Origin: Mycobacterium bourgelatii
GTDB taxonomy: Bacteria > Actinomycetota > Actinomycetes > Mycobacteriales > Mycobacteriaceae
Direction: 5' to 3'
NCBI RefSeq assembly: GCF_010723575.1
Contig: NZ_BLKZ01000002.1
Span: forward strand, 806,001 to 870,000
Length of the DNA: 64,000 nt
Shown: piece after piece, positions 42,447-51,624 of the stretch
Layout: each line of letters opens with the position of its first letter
Numbering within the stretch: position 1 is the stretch's first letter
Notes under the pieces: generated by a model
Database searches by the model: none
Told to the model about the DNA's origin: nothing
Seen by the model: the letters and a program-made list of their open reading frames with translations, nothing else
Program-made: the position numbers and the translations under genes

Positions 42447-43921
42447 ACCGGCAGCGGATCAGACACCGCGTGTCGGCGCAGCAGGGGCTCGTCGAGATGG
42501 CCGAGCGGCTCCTGGCTGATGCCTTCCGCCTAGCGCTGGTCGCCGCACACGATGACGGCGACAGGCTGCGCGTCGTGTACCTGTTCCTGGCGGGTCGGCC
42601 CGATCGGCGAATCGAATTGGAATGCCTGCTGCCCCATGATGATCCGACGCTACGTTCGCTGGCCTATCTATCATTTCCCGCCGGCCGGTTCGAGCGTGAG
42701 ATGGCTGACCTGTTCGGAATTCGCCCGGTCGGCCATCCAAAGCTCCGACGGTTGGTTCGCCACGCGCATTGGCCCGATTGGCATCCCATGCGTACCGATG
42801 CGGGCCCCACACCGGAATTCGGCGCTACCGGAGCCTTTCCATTTTTGACCGTGGAAGGACCCGGGGTATACGAGATCCCGGTCGGCCCCGTGCATGCCGG
42901 CCTGATCGAACCCGGTCACTTCCGCTTCTCGGTGGCCGGTGAGACCGTGCTGCGACTCAAGGCGCGACTGTGGTACGTGCACCGTGGCATCGAAAGGCTT
43001 TTCCACAGCAGAACGGCAACGCAGGCAACCGATCTGGCCGAACGCATCAGTGGCGATACGTCCGCGGCCCACGCCCTCGCCCACAGCCTGGCAATCGAAG
43101 ACGCCGTGAGGATCGAGCTGCCCGACGAGGTTCACCGGCTGCGCGCACTGGTCATCGAGCTCGAACGACTCTATAACCATGCGGCAGATCTGGGTGCGCT
43201 CGCCAACGATGTCGGCTACTCCCTCGCCAACGCACATGCCCAGCGAATCCGCGAGAAGTTGTTGCGGCTCAATGCCGCCGTCACCGGACACCGGTTGCTG
43301 CGCGGTGCCATCCGCCCGGGTGGGGTTGTGTTGCGAAGCCTCCCCGACGTCAGCGAAGTGCGTGCGCTCGCCGCCGACATCGACGAGGTCGCCGCACTGA
43401 CGCTGGCCAACAGCGTGGTCTACGACCGGTTTTCCGGTACCGCCGTCTTGCACCACGATGACGCGTGCGCCCTCGGCTGCCTGGGATATGTCGCCCGCGC
43501 CAGCGGCTTGCGCACCGACGCTCGAGTCGACCATCCCACCACCGATCTTCCCATCACCGAGGTCGGCTCGTCCGACGGCGATGTCCTCGCCCGGTACACC
43601 GTGCGACGCGACGAGGTCGCCGCGTCCGCCAACCTCATCCAGACGATCGTCCAATCACACACCGGGCAAACGGAATATGACGCCATGGTTGAGTCGGTCG
43701 ATACGCTCAGCAGTGGCGTCGGCATAGTCGAGGGCTGGCGCGGAACGATCGTGCACCGAGTGGAGATCGACGCCGGTAATCGGATCACCCGGGCCAAAAT
43801 CGTCGACCCCTCCTGGTTCAACTGGCCCGCCCTGCCCGTCGCGATGGCCGACACGATTGTCCCCGACTTTCCGTTGGCCAATAAGAGCTTCAACCAGTCC
43901 TACGCGGGCAACGATCTTTAG
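42443..43921 (+). CDS. hycE: Hydrogenase-4-like large subunit without NiFe ligands (HycE-type, Rv0087-like)
   Basis: A 492-aa protein: residues 1-125 are NuoC-like (FPAGRFEREMADLFGI), the rest NuoD/large-subunit-like (HVRGIE-type stretch VHRGIERLF). In active hydrogenases the first site is R-x-C-G-x-C-x3-H; here it is RISGDTSAAH with S203 and T206. The C-terminal DPCxxC is DPSWFN with S457 and N460. All four metal ligands are missing, so this is not a working NiFe enzyme. The start overlaps the hycQ stop. It closes the operon. Confidence 0.9.
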   Translation: MNRQRIRHRVSAQQGLVEMAERLLADAFRLALVAAHDDGDRLRVVYLFLAGRPDRRIELECLLPHDDPTLRSLAYLSFPAGRFEREMADLFGIRPVGHPKLRRLVRHAHWPDWHPMRTDAGPTPEFGATGAFPFLTVEGPGVYEIPVGPVHAGLIEPGHFRFSVAGETVLRLKARLWYVHRGIERLFHSRTATQATDLAERISGDTSAAHALAHSLAIEDAVRIELPDEVHRLRALVIELERLYNHAADLGALANDVGYSLANAHAQRIREKLLRLNAAVTGHRLLRGAIRPGGVVLRSLPDVSEVRALAADIDEVAALTLANSVVYDRFSGTAVLHHDDACALGCLGYVARASGLRTDARVDHPTTDLPITEVGSSDGDVLARYTVRRDEVAASANLIQTIVQSHTGQTEYDAMVESVDTLSSGVGIVEGWRGTIVHRVEIDAGNRITRAKIVDPSWFNWPALPVAMADTIVPDFPLANKSFNQSYAGNDL

Positions 43922-43926
43922 CGATT

Positions 43927-44541
43927 ATGATGCGGGCCATGGCGGCTAGTAGTGGCGTGGGTATTGCTGCGTGGCTACTGGCAACGACCGCCTCCTTGGC
44001 CGGCATAGCCCCAGCGGCGGCCGACCCCAACGTTGTGCTCCCCCCGATCGCGTCGACCGGCGGTGGGCCGATCGTCGGCGGTGGAGATGATTCCGCGCAG
44101 CAACGAATTTCGCAGCAACTGATGCACTTTCCCGACGTTCAACAGGGCGACGGCGCGGATGCCGCTTCGTTCATCATGGACTCGGCCTCGTTGTCCAATC
44201 CGCGCTTCTCTTCGACCTTCGAACCACTGCGGCGCGCGCTGGGATGTCAGAAAGACACCTCGTTCGGAGCGCGTGCCTACCGGCGGGCCGACGGATTGTG
44301 GGGCGGCGCAGTGCTTGTCATCGCTCAGAGCGCGACGCCGGACATGGAGGCGCTAACCGCTTGCATCAAGCCGTGGCCAGGGTCGATGGTAGGCGGCAGG
44401 TGCACCAGCGGTTGGACCTATCCGACCTCCGGTGAAAACCACCGTCCGGAAACGTATTACGTTCTGCTGGCCGGAACGTCCGGCGACTTCTGCGCGTCGT
44501 TCGACAGAAACTACACCAATTACGCCACCCCGTGGCCTTAA
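43927..44541 (+). CDS. Secreted protein of unknown function
   Basis: A 204-aa protein with a signal peptide ending near APAAADP (about residue 32). The mature part has six cysteines (GCQKD, ACIKPW, GRCTSGW, FCASF), suggesting disulfides, and no family I recognise. It starts 5 bp after hycE, at ATG 43927 or 43939, so it may be read from the hyc operon, although a separate role is as likely. Aromatic and Gly-rich ends (YTNYATPWP) give no functional clue. Confidence 0.6.
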   Translation: MMRAMAASSGVGIAAWLLATTASLAGIAPAAADPNVVLPPIASTGGGPIVGGGDDSAQQRISQQLMHFPDVQQGDGADAASFIMDSASLSNPRFSSTFEPLRRALGCQKDTSFGARAYRRADGLWGGAVLVIAQSATPDMEALTACIKPWPGSMVGGRCTSGWTYPTSGENHRPETYYVLLAGTSGDFCASFDRNYTNYATPWP

Positions 44542-44564
44542 GTGGCCCTAAGCGAGCCTAAGCG

Positions 44565-45137
44565 TTACTCGGCGGCCGCGATCGTCTGTCGGGCAAGCTC
44601 CGTGACGATGTCGCACGGGTTGGGGAACGGCTTCCTGATGAATTGCGCCGACCACTCGAAGAAGTCGTCGTTGAACTGGATTCCGACGTCGCAGAGCCGG
44701 TCACCGAGTCTGGCATCACGCGCGATCGCGATGAAGCCATGGTGCCCGTCGATGGTGATGTCCTCGACGTGGCTGCGTGACAGCTCTTCGTTCTTTCGCT
44801 CGCGTCCGATCGGGCTGCCGCGATACCAGCTGAACGAGAACCACGGCCCGCTGATGCTGCCGTTGACCAACCACTGACAACCCACCGAGTTGCGCGCCGT
44901 AGCGACCACCCCGGAAATGCCGGTCAATCTGCTGATGGTCTCATCGGTGACCCCGCCGCATTCCGGGAAAGACGGGCCGTGCTTCGCGGCGGGTTTGGCT
45001 GACGTCGTACTGGCGTCGGTCGGCGGACCACCGCCGGATTTGTCGCCGTCACACGCTGCAACCAGCGGCAGATGCAGCGCGGCCAGGAGCAGCAGAGCAA
45101 AAGCTTTGCGGCTTACTGGTTTAGTGGTGGACATCAT
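44565..45137 (-). CDS. DUF3558-type lipoprotein
   Basis: A 190-aa lipoprotein: signal peptide with lipobox VAAC (Cys29), then a Gly/Ser/Thr-rich spacer, then the DUF3558 domain with the pattern ECGGVTDETISRLTG, VGCQWLVNG and PNPCDIVTELARQTIAA. Four conserved cysteines probably pair. Related mycobacterial lipoproteins are numerous and of unknown function. It converges with the secreted protein gene. Confidence 0.8.
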   Translation of the reverse strand: MMSTTKPVSRKAFALLLLAALHLPLVAACDGDKSGGGPPTDASTTSAKPAAKHGPSFPECGGVTDETISRLTGISGVVATARNSVGCQWLVNGSISGPWFSFSWYRGSPIGRERKNEELSRSHVEDITIDGHHGFIAIARDARLGDRLCDVGIQFNDDFFEWSAQFIRKPFPNPCDIVTELARQTIAAAE

Positions 45138-45745
45138 CGGACTCTAGGTCGAAACACATCGTTGATTCGGTCGAAGCCAGCATGGAGCGCGCACTGAGGG
45201 GACAGCGCCGATCAGTGCATTCACCCGGGACTCGGGTATTGCGGGCACTCGTCCATTCTCGCCCATCCTGCACATATCACTAAATGATTGCCGCCGGACA
45301 GCCGAATCACCCACCCGCACCGCAACATTGAACGACTTCGTGACTGACCAGAGTAGGACCGGACCATCGATGCGCGGGTGACTTTCCTTTATCAGTTGTT
45401 CCCCCAACGTCATGCTGGCGAAATTTCCAGACGCGATTCACCAGCCACGCGACGGCCAAGTCCGACCTCGCCGAGCGAGCGTCCCGTGATCCCGGGCCAG
45501 GCAACCCGGCCGGCGCCGCGAGCTTCATCGCGCGGCGTAGCGGAGGACAACGAGATGTCGGAGGGCGTGCAACGTGGTTTGCACGCCGGCGCAAACGAAT
45601 TCGTAGAGTTCGGACGGCACGAGAGCGCGGTCGGGCACTGGCACGCCACGCTCGACGAACGGTTGGCGCGGTTGGGTCCCTGACTTTCGGGACGAACTTG
45701 AACGGCGGTAGCCAGGTGAACACTACGAATGTAGAGTAACCCTCC
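45138..45745. other. Gene-free region with an oxygenase remnant
   Basis: No intact gene is supported in 608 bp. The only protein-like stretch is the Rieske oxygenase C-terminus at 45534-45683. The right end contains the TetR promoter with TAGAGT at 45732-45737. Confidence 0.5.
45534..45683 (+). pseudogene. Remnant of a Rieske oxygenase alpha subunit (C-terminus only)
   Basis: The 49 codons end VQRGLHAGANEFVEFGRHE, then SAVGHWHATLDERL, the pattern of the last 45 residues of Rieske oxygenase alpha subunits. Compare LQRGLHQPGL near the end of the intact protein at 13154. The same frame upstream of about 45534 is not protein-like, so the N-terminal 400 residues are gone. An ATG at 45555 makes a 42-aa frame, probably meaningless. 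The match is by pattern only. Confidence 0.45.
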
Positions 45746-46441
45746 GTGGCTCGTCATGCTCCAGCCGCGCCGAAGCGGCGAAAGCCTAATCCCGTCGAGC
45801 GCCGCCGCGAACTGTGCGACGCGGCGATCCAGCTATTGGCGGTTGATGGCGCAAAAGGCTTGAGCCATTTGAAGGTCGACCGCAAGACCGGTGTCGCGGA
45901 CGGTACGACGTCGTTTTATTTCCGCACCCGCTCGGCATTGCTCCGCGGCGTCGCGGAGCGGCTGGCCGAGCTCGATCTGGCGAATCTGCAATCCATCGTC
46001 GACGGTGCCGGGACCAAGCCGTCGTCGCCGTCGCAGCTGTCGGTCATGGTGATTCAATCCGGCACGGAGCCACAGTTGTCGCTCACCAAGGCCCGATACG
46101 AATTGACGATGCAGGCCACCCGGGATCCGGAGTTGGCCGCGATTCTGCAGCAAAGCACCGACGCATTCACCAAGCTCCATCGCGACATCCTGGTGCGGCT
46201 TATGCCGCGCGGCGATGAGCTGGCGCCGGCCGTCGTCGAAGACCTGAGCAACATCACGCTGACGTTCATCAACGGGCTGCTGTTGCGGTTCGCGCATGGC
46301 GATCGGATCATCACCAGCCCGGAGCAACTCGACGCAATCCTGGCGGCGCTGGCCAGCGGCATTTTGAAGGCTTCGAAAGCCGGAAGGCTGACCGACGCCG
46401 GCGCCGCACGGGTATTGCCTGACCACTCTCTACAAGAATAG
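45746..46441 (+). CDS. TetR-family transcriptional regulator
   Basis: A 231-aa protein with an N-terminal TetR domain (RRELCDAAIQLLAVDGAKGLSHL, KTGVADGTTSFYFRTRSALL). GTG 45746 lies 8 nt after TAGAGT, suggesting a leaderless mRNA. It heads a run with the deleted P450, two SDR genes and an enoyl-CoA hydratase. CACTCT-N10-AGAGTG at 46424-46445, over its 3' end and the next start, may be its site. Confidence 0.85.
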   Translation: MARHAPAAPKRRKPNPVERRRELCDAAIQLLAVDGAKGLSHLKVDRKTGVADGTTSFYFRTRSALLRGVAERLAELDLANLQSIVDGAGTKPSSPSQLSVMVIQSGTEPQLSLTKARYELTMQATRDPELAAILQQSTDAFTKLHRDILVRLMPRGDELAPAVVEDLSNITLTFINGLLLRFAHGDRIITSPEQLDAILAALASGILKASKAGRLTDAGAARVLPDHSLQE

Positions 46442-46442
46442 A

Positions 46443-46808
46443 GTGAGCGCACAGCAGGAGGGATTTCGTGACGGCACCGACAGCCAGGTCCATTTCGATC
46501 CGTACGACGTGGCCCTCATCGCCGACCCGTACCCGATGTTCAAGCGCCTGCCTGACGAGGCGCCGCTGCACTACCGCCCCGAGTACGACTCCTACGCGGT
46601 CGGTCGGTTCGCCGAACGGTCGCAACTCACCTTCAATGCCGGACGCCACCTTTGTCTGGGCTCGACACCGGCTCGCCTGAAAGGACGCATCGCCTTGCAA
46701 GAGATACTCAAGCGGTTCCCCGAGTGGGAGACCCCCCTGGCCAGTGCCGAACTAAGCGCTATATCGACTGTGCGCGGTGGGGAATCCATGCCGACGGTGG
46801 TGGCCTGA
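46443..46808 (+). pseudogene. Cytochrome P450 with large in-frame internal deletion
   Basis: A 121-aa frame. Residues 14-56 are a P450 N-terminus (HFDPYDVALIADPYPMFKRL, APLHYRPEYDSYAVGRF). From residue about 60 it continues with the heme region (TFNAGRHLCLG, Cys71) and the C-terminus (ARLKGRIALQEILKRFPEWE). About 300 residues of a normal 400-aa P450, including the I helix and ExxR, are missing, without a frameshift. It cannot be an active P450. The GTG start is 2 bp after the TetR gene and the stop overlaps the next gene. Confidence 0.85.
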
Positions 46809-47644
46809 TGGCGGGCCGCGTCGAAGGCAAAGTCGCGCTCATCAGCGGTGCCGCGCGTGGTCAGGGCCGCAGTCATGCGGTGCGCCTGGCACAGGAGGGC
46901 GCCGATATCATCGCGGTCGACATCTGCGGACCCGTCGAGAATTTGGCGTATCCGCACGCCACCCCTGACGACCTCGCCGAGACCGCCGATCTGGTGAAGG
47001 GAGTGGGCCGCCGCATCGTGACCGCGGAAGTCGACGTGCGCGACTTCGACGCACTGAAGTCCGCAGTGGACGGCGGAGTGGAGGAACTCGGTCGCCTCGA
47101 CATCATTGTGGCCAACGCGGGCATCGGCACTTTCGGCAACAAGCTGCACAAGATCCCGGAAAACGTCTGGCAGGACATGATCGACGTCAACCTTTCCGGG
47201 GTCTGGAAGACGGTGAAATCCGGTGTGCCACACATCATCGCCGGTGGTCGTGGTGGTTCGATCGTGCTCACCGGGTCCGTCGGGTCGCACAAGGCGTTGG
47301 CGTTCACCGGCCACTACATCGCGGCCAAACACGGCGTGCTGGGCATCATGCGCAGTTTTGCTGTCGAACTGGGCCAGCACATGATTCGGGTGAATTCCGT
47401 TCATCCCAGCCAAGTCAACACCCCCATGACGATGAATGAAGTGACGTTCCGGCTGTTCCGACCAGACCTGGAAAACCCAGGCCCCGAGGATTTCGCCCCC
47501 TTCTCCCAGATGACACACACGTTGCCGATCCCGTGGGTCGAGGCGGTCGACATCAGTAACGCCGTACTGTTCCTGGCATCTGACGAATCTCGTTACATCA
47601 CAGGTGTTTCACTGCCTGTCGATGCGGGTGCATTGCTGAAGTAA
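46808..47644 (+). CDS. Mycofactocin-type SDR oxidoreductase
   Basis: A 278-aa SDR. The N-terminal pattern GRVEGKVALISGAARGQGRSHAVRLAQEGADIIAVDI (seen in two halves), the long insert after it (YPHATPDDLAETADLVKG), NAG, YIAAK and a late insertion around FRPDLENPGPEDFAPFS are typical of mycofactocin-coupled SDRs, which keep a non-exchanging NAD. ATG 46808 overlaps the stop of the P450 frame. The mycofactocin genes are not in the window. Confidence 0.83.
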   Translation: MAGRVEGKVALISGAARGQGRSHAVRLAQEGADIIAVDICGPVENLAYPHATPDDLAETADLVKGVGRRIVTAEVDVRDFDALKSAVDGGVEELGRLDIIVANAGIGTFGNKLHKIPENVWQDMIDVNLSGVWKTVKSGVPHIIAGGRGGSIVLTGSVGSHKALAFTGHYIAAKHGVLGIMRSFAVELGQHMIRVNSVHPSQVNTPMTMNEVTFRLFRPDLENPGPEDFAPFSQMTHTLPIPWVEAVDISNAVLFLASDESRYITGVSLPVDAGALLK

Positions 47645-47674
47645 GACTTACCCGGAAGAAGTGGGAGAGATTGC

Positions 47675-48646
47675 ATGCCTGAGTACGACTACGAAGAGTT
47701 GAAGAAGGAAGCCGAGCAGTACATCAAGTTCGAGAAGGACGTCAAGAACAAGATCGCCTACATCACCTTCGACCGTCCCGAGGCGCAGAACTCCACGACA
47801 CTGGGCATGCGGCAGAACTACGCCGACCTGATCCACAAGTGCAACGTCGACGACGACGTCAAAGTAGTGGTAATCCGCGGTGAGGGCGAGGATTTCGGCA
47901 GCGGCGGTGACCTGCCCGAACAGCGAGGGATGCTGGAGAACCCCGGCATGCCGTTGCTGCACGAACTGGCGATCAACGACGACAACGTCAAGTACCCGCC
48001 TGGTGGCTCGTACCGCTACCTGTCCACCGTCACCGACTTCTATGCCAAGGCACGGGCGGGAAACCGTCCGCTGCAAGAGCTTCGGAAGATCAGCATCATC
48101 GAAGCCAAGGGCTACTGCTACGGTTGGCACTTCTACCAGGCCGGCGACGCCGACCTGGTGATCTCCTCCGACGACGCGCTGTTCGGGCATCCGGCGTTCC
48201 GCTACGTGGGATGGGGGCCGCGGCTGTGGTGGTGGGCCGAGACCATGGGCCTGCGCAAGTTCTCCGAAATGCTGTTCACTGGGCGACCTTTCACCGCCAA
48301 AGAGATGTACGAATGCGGATTCCTCAACAGCGTCGTGCCGCGGGAGAAGCTGGAAGAAGAGACGCTGAAGTACGCGATGGCGTGTTCGCGTTCACGTCCG
48401 ACGGACACGGTTGCGGTCCAGAAGACCTTCCTCGAACTGTACAAGCAGCACAAGGGTGAATACTTCGGCAGCTTGCTCACCGGCATGGTCGAGGGAATGC
48501 TGCCTTTGATCGCCAACGATCAGGCCGACGAAGTCGACCTCACCGAGGGCACCTTCGGCAAGGGACTCAACAACGTGGTGAAGGACAACGACATGAACTT
48601 TCCGCCGGAGTGGCGTCTTAGCCGGTCGGGACGCAAGAAGCCCTGA
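47675..48646 (+). CDS. Enoyl-CoA hydratase/isomerase family protein
   Basis: A 323-aa crotonase-fold protein: KIAYITFDRPEAQNS, then VVVIRGEGEDFGSGGDLPEQ (first oxyanion region), a long insert, then KGYCYGWHFYQAGDADLVIS and GHPAFRYVGWGPRLWW. The usual catalytic Glu positions are not obvious (WWAETMGL), so the reaction (hydratase, isomerase or C-C hydrolase) is open. GGAAGAAGTGGGAGAG precedes ATG 47675. It is in line with the two SDR genes, suggesting a CoA-ester degradation pathway. Confidence 0.82.
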   Translation: MPEYDYEELKKEAEQYIKFEKDVKNKIAYITFDRPEAQNSTTLGMRQNYADLIHKCNVDDDVKVVVIRGEGEDFGSGGDLPEQRGMLENPGMPLLHELAINDDNVKYPPGGSYRYLSTVTDFYAKARAGNRPLQELRKISIIEAKGYCYGWHFYQAGDADLVISSDDALFGHPAFRYVGWGPRLWWWAETMGLRKFSEMLFTGRPFTAKEMYECGFLNSVVPREKLEEETLKYAMACSRSRPTDTVAVQKTFLELYKQHKGEYFGSLLTGMVEGMLPLIANDQADEVDLTEGTFGKGLNNVVKDNDMNFPPEWRLSRSGRKKP

Positions 48647-48677
48647 TCTTGATCGGCTCGCGAACCGGAGCCTGCGC

Positions 48678-49442
48678 ATGACGCCGCCCCTGGCACACAC
48701 CGTGGCCCTGGTGACCGGTGCCAGCAGTGGTATCGGAGCCGCGACGGCCACTGCACTCGCCGCGAGCGGCGCCGCCGTGGCACTGCTTGCGCGCCGGGCG
48801 GAGCGGCTGCGGGATCTGCAGGCGCACATCGAATCCGAGGGTGGGACAGCCCTTGTCGTGCCCGCCGACGTCACAGACGCCGACGAGGTGTCCGCCGCTG
48901 TCCAGCACACGGTCGCAAAGCTAGGCCGCCTCGACATTGTGGTGAACAATGCGGGCTTGATGCGCATGGGATTGGCCACCGAGGCACCACTTCAGGACTG
49001 GGATGAACTGGTGTCAGTCAACGTGAACGGCGTTCTCTATGTAACACGAGCCGCGCTTCCGCACCTGGTTGCCGCGGCAGCCGATTCGCCGCGAGGCGTG
49101 GCCGATCTCGTGATGATCAGCTCCACCGCGGGTTGGGTTGCCCGGCCCGGTACGGCCGTCTACTCTTTGACCAAATTTGGCGCGAACGCGTTCAGCGAGG
49201 CCATCCGACAAGAGGTCCTCGGCAAGCGGGTCCGGGTTGGGGTCGTCGGCCCGGGAACGGTGGACACCGAGATCTTCGATCACTTGGCGGAGCCGTCCCG
49301 GCAAGCCATCGAGCGGCAGACGGCCGACATGACCAAGCTACGCTCGGAAGACATTGCCGATGCCGTGCTCTACATGGTCACCCGCGACCGCAGGGTCGCC
49401 ATCAATCACATGCTGGTCCGGGCGGCCGAGCAGACCTGGTAA
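48678..49442 (+). CDS. Short-chain dehydrogenase/reductase
   Basis: A 254-aa classical SDR with TGASSGIG, NNAG, ISSTAGW (active-site Ser), YSLTK as the YxxxK motif, and PGTVDTEIF. It starts 31 bp after the hydratase gene and is the last gene of the run. It belongs to the NADP-preferring YdfG-like type judging by ARRAERLRDL after the second strand. Confidence 0.87.
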   Translation: MTPPLAHTVALVTGASSGIGAATATALAASGAAVALLARRAERLRDLQAHIESEGGTALVVPADVTDADEVSAAVQHTVAKLGRLDIVVNNAGLMRMGLATEAPLQDWDELVSVNVNGVLYVTRAALPHLVAAAADSPRGVADLVMISSTAGWVARPGTAVYSLTKFGANAFSEAIRQEVLGKRVRVGVVGPGTVDTEIFDHLAEPSRQAIERQTADMTKLRSEDIADAVLYMVTRDRRVAINHMLVRAAEQTW

Positions 49443-49632
49443 TAGCTGGAGCACAACACAATTGAATGCATCCTCGGTGACCGAGGGCCGACTGCGCGAA
49501 CGACAGATCCCTCGATCTGAAACCGGCACCCATCGGCCGCCGAAGTGTTTACGACTCGGTTTCCCGCGGAACCCACGCCCGAGAGGCTAATGTCGACTCG
49601 TCTTTGATCGCATCGGCAACGGGAAGTCGGGC

Positions 49633-50568
49633 ATGTTGCAGTATGACGAAACGAGCGCACGGTTGGCTGCACTCGTTGATGCGCAGGTAGCTCGCGAACA
49701 AGGACGCGCCGCGGTTAGCGGCCTAGGCCATCTGAATGACGATCAGCTGGCGGATGAGATCCGGGATGCTTATGAGGCGTTGTGCCTGCATACGTCTGAG
49801 GGCAACTATCTGGTGCAGGCGCTGCGCATCCTCAGCCAAAGGCATTATGCGGATCCTTACGCGGACCCCGCTGCCCATCGTTCAGCGATGGTGCGGACCG
49901 TCTGGCTCCACACGAAGGCGGGTCGGTCCAGGTGGCGTCGGCGCAAGATGTGGCGGACGCGCGGCGTAGCGGGACCCCTCCACTACAAGGCGCGTAGGAA
50001 CGCCGTGGGGATTCTGTGGGCAATCACGTTGTTCTTCGGCTTTCCGCTGATCCTGATGGCCGCGACCGGCTTCAGGATCGGTCATCCTGGGGACGCTGAA
50101 GCCTTCTCGAAGGCCGTTCTCATCCCGTTGTCGTTGCTCTTGGTGGCGTATCTGCATGCCAAGGTCAAGGAACTGCTGGCGGTGCAACGCTGCGAGGTGA
50201 ATCCCGACGGCACCATCACCCTGATTCGGTACGACCGTCGAATTCCCTTCGACGTGAAGCACTATCGCTACGTTCGGATGTATCGCTGGGTATGGGGTGC
50301 GCCCCGCCACCAGACCGTGCCCGGCATGCTCATCTTGCGGCGGGACTCGCCGCTGACATTCTGGGCTGCGCTGAGCACCCATATATATCCGCGTTTTGAC
50401 GACGAACGCGTCATCGTGTTCCTGCAGACCTGGCGGACGCCTGACGGTACCCGGATCTCGCCCGACGCCATGGGACAGGTGTTTTGCCAGGCCTGCGTAC
50501 GTGCGGGCCGCACGCCGTTGGAGGTCGAATACGGCACCTCCGGTTGGGAACTCGAGGACGAATATTGA
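49633..50568 (+). CDS. Conserved-type membrane protein of unknown function
   Basis: A 311-aa protein with an N-terminal soluble helical part (LDDQLADEIRDAYEALCLHTS-like stretch), two hydrophobic helices at about 128-148 and 157-177, and a C-terminal soluble part with many aromatics (YDRRIPFDVKHYRYVRMYRW). I do not recognise a family. TTG or GTG codons earlier in the frame are possible, but ATG/TTG near 49633 gives a sensible start. It stands alone between the SDR gene and the HD gene. Confidence 0.65.
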   Translation: MLQYDETSARLAALVDAQVAREQGRAAVSGLGHLNDDQLADEIRDAYEALCLHTSEGNYLVQALRILSQRHYADPYADPAAHRSAMVRTVWLHTKAGRSRWRRRKMWRTRGVAGPLHYKARRNAVGILWAITLFFGFPLILMAATGFRIGHPGDAEAFSKAVLIPLSLLLVAYLHAKVKELLAVQRCEVNPDGTITLIRYDRRIPFDVKHYRYVRMYRWVWGAPRHQTVPGMLILRRDSPLTFWAALSTHIYPRFDDERVIVFLQTWRTPDGTRISPDAMGQVFCQACVRAGRTPLEVEYGTSGWELEDEY

Positions 50569-50619
50569 TCGCAGGTGGCTAGGAGTCCGGACTGGTCGTC
50601 AGCACTTCGGCCACAGTGA

Positions 50620-51387
50620 TCACGAGTCGAATGGGGCCATGCGCACCGCCAGCGGAAAGCCGCAGCGCATCAACAGGCTGAATCGCCCTTTCGGCACCGC
50701 CGCGGCCTCGGCCCGCACCATGTCAAGGAGTTGACTTTTCAAATCACCTCGGGGATAACGGCGCAACGTCTCTTCGACATTGCCTGGGGTGATGTCCCAG
50801 ATCCGCAAGCCGGCGATATCGACCATCGCGCCCCACTGCACGTAGCACCCCAGCGCGCCGTCGGCCTCCACCGTGACGCCCGGCGTCAGGTGCACACAGA
50901 TGCCGTCGGCAAGCAGTTCCCTTCGGTCTTCGGGTAGCTGTGCGGCCTGCGCGCAGGTGCGCATGCGCTCGACGCTGGCCAGCGTGAAATCGCGGTTCGG
51001 CGTTGGGGCGACGATGCCATGGTCGTGCAGCAGTGCGCCGCAATAGAAGAGCTCGTCGTCCAACTCGTTTCCGTCGACGGCGGCAAGGGCACGTCCGAAC
51101 ATCCAGGTGCGGTAGGAGTGGCCCACAACGACGTCCGGCAGTTCCGCGCAGGCCTGCTCGGCCTCCCGCGCGAACTTCGAATCCGGCACCCGGAACGTGT
51201 CCAAGTCGATGCGTGCGGCTGCGGCCGGAATGCGGCCGAGCGCGAGTCTGACTCTGCCGACGGCATTTTGCCACTGTCCCAAGGCAATTGCCGCCACCAG
51301 TCGGCGTCGCTCAGCGCGGGACAACTGGCCACCGCTCCGCTCCACCCAAGCCAGACCGCCCAGCCGATTGAAATCGGGCGTGCTCAT
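50620..51387 (-). CDS. HD-domain protein
   Basis: A 255-aa protein with an HD-type metal site: GHSYRTWMFG (His), GALLHDHG (HD pair), and later ICVHLTPGV (His). The arrangement resembles cyanamide-hydratase/HD-phosphohydrolase-like proteins. ATG 51387 (MSTPDFNRLG) is preferred to an in-frame start at 51615 that would overlap the divergent hydrolase. The substrate is unknown. Confidence 0.75.
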   Translation of the reverse strand: MSTPDFNRLGGLAWVERSGGQLSRAERRRLVAAIALGQWQNAVGRVRLALGRIPAAAARIDLDTFRVPDSKFAREAEQACAELPDVVVGHSYRTWMFGRALAAVDGNELDDELFYCGALLHDHGIVAPTPNRDFTLASVERMRTCAQAAQLPEDRRELLADGICVHLTPGVTVEADGALGCYVQWGAMVDIAGLRIWDITPGNVEETLRRYPRGDLKSQLLDMVRAEAAAVPKGRFSLLMRCGFPLAVRMAPFDS

Positions 51388-51624
51388 CAACCAGATCTTA
51401 CGGCCCTGTGTGCGTGTTGCCTGATCGGCGAACGCCGTGCCGCACCACGCCGACATGACGAGCTGACGGTGTGCGTCGGTCGAGATCTGCACGAGCAGTG
51501 ATGATTTGCACACACCGCCGCGCTCGGCTCCGAGCGGTGCGGTACTCCGAACGCGTAACAGCCACTCGACTGGACCTGCAGCCGCGTCCTGGATCGCAGG
51601 GTAGAAGCAGTGCACAATGACGCG

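Noticed and set aside
42443..43921. Functional NiFe hydrogenase
   Set aside because: All four metal-binding cysteines are replaced.
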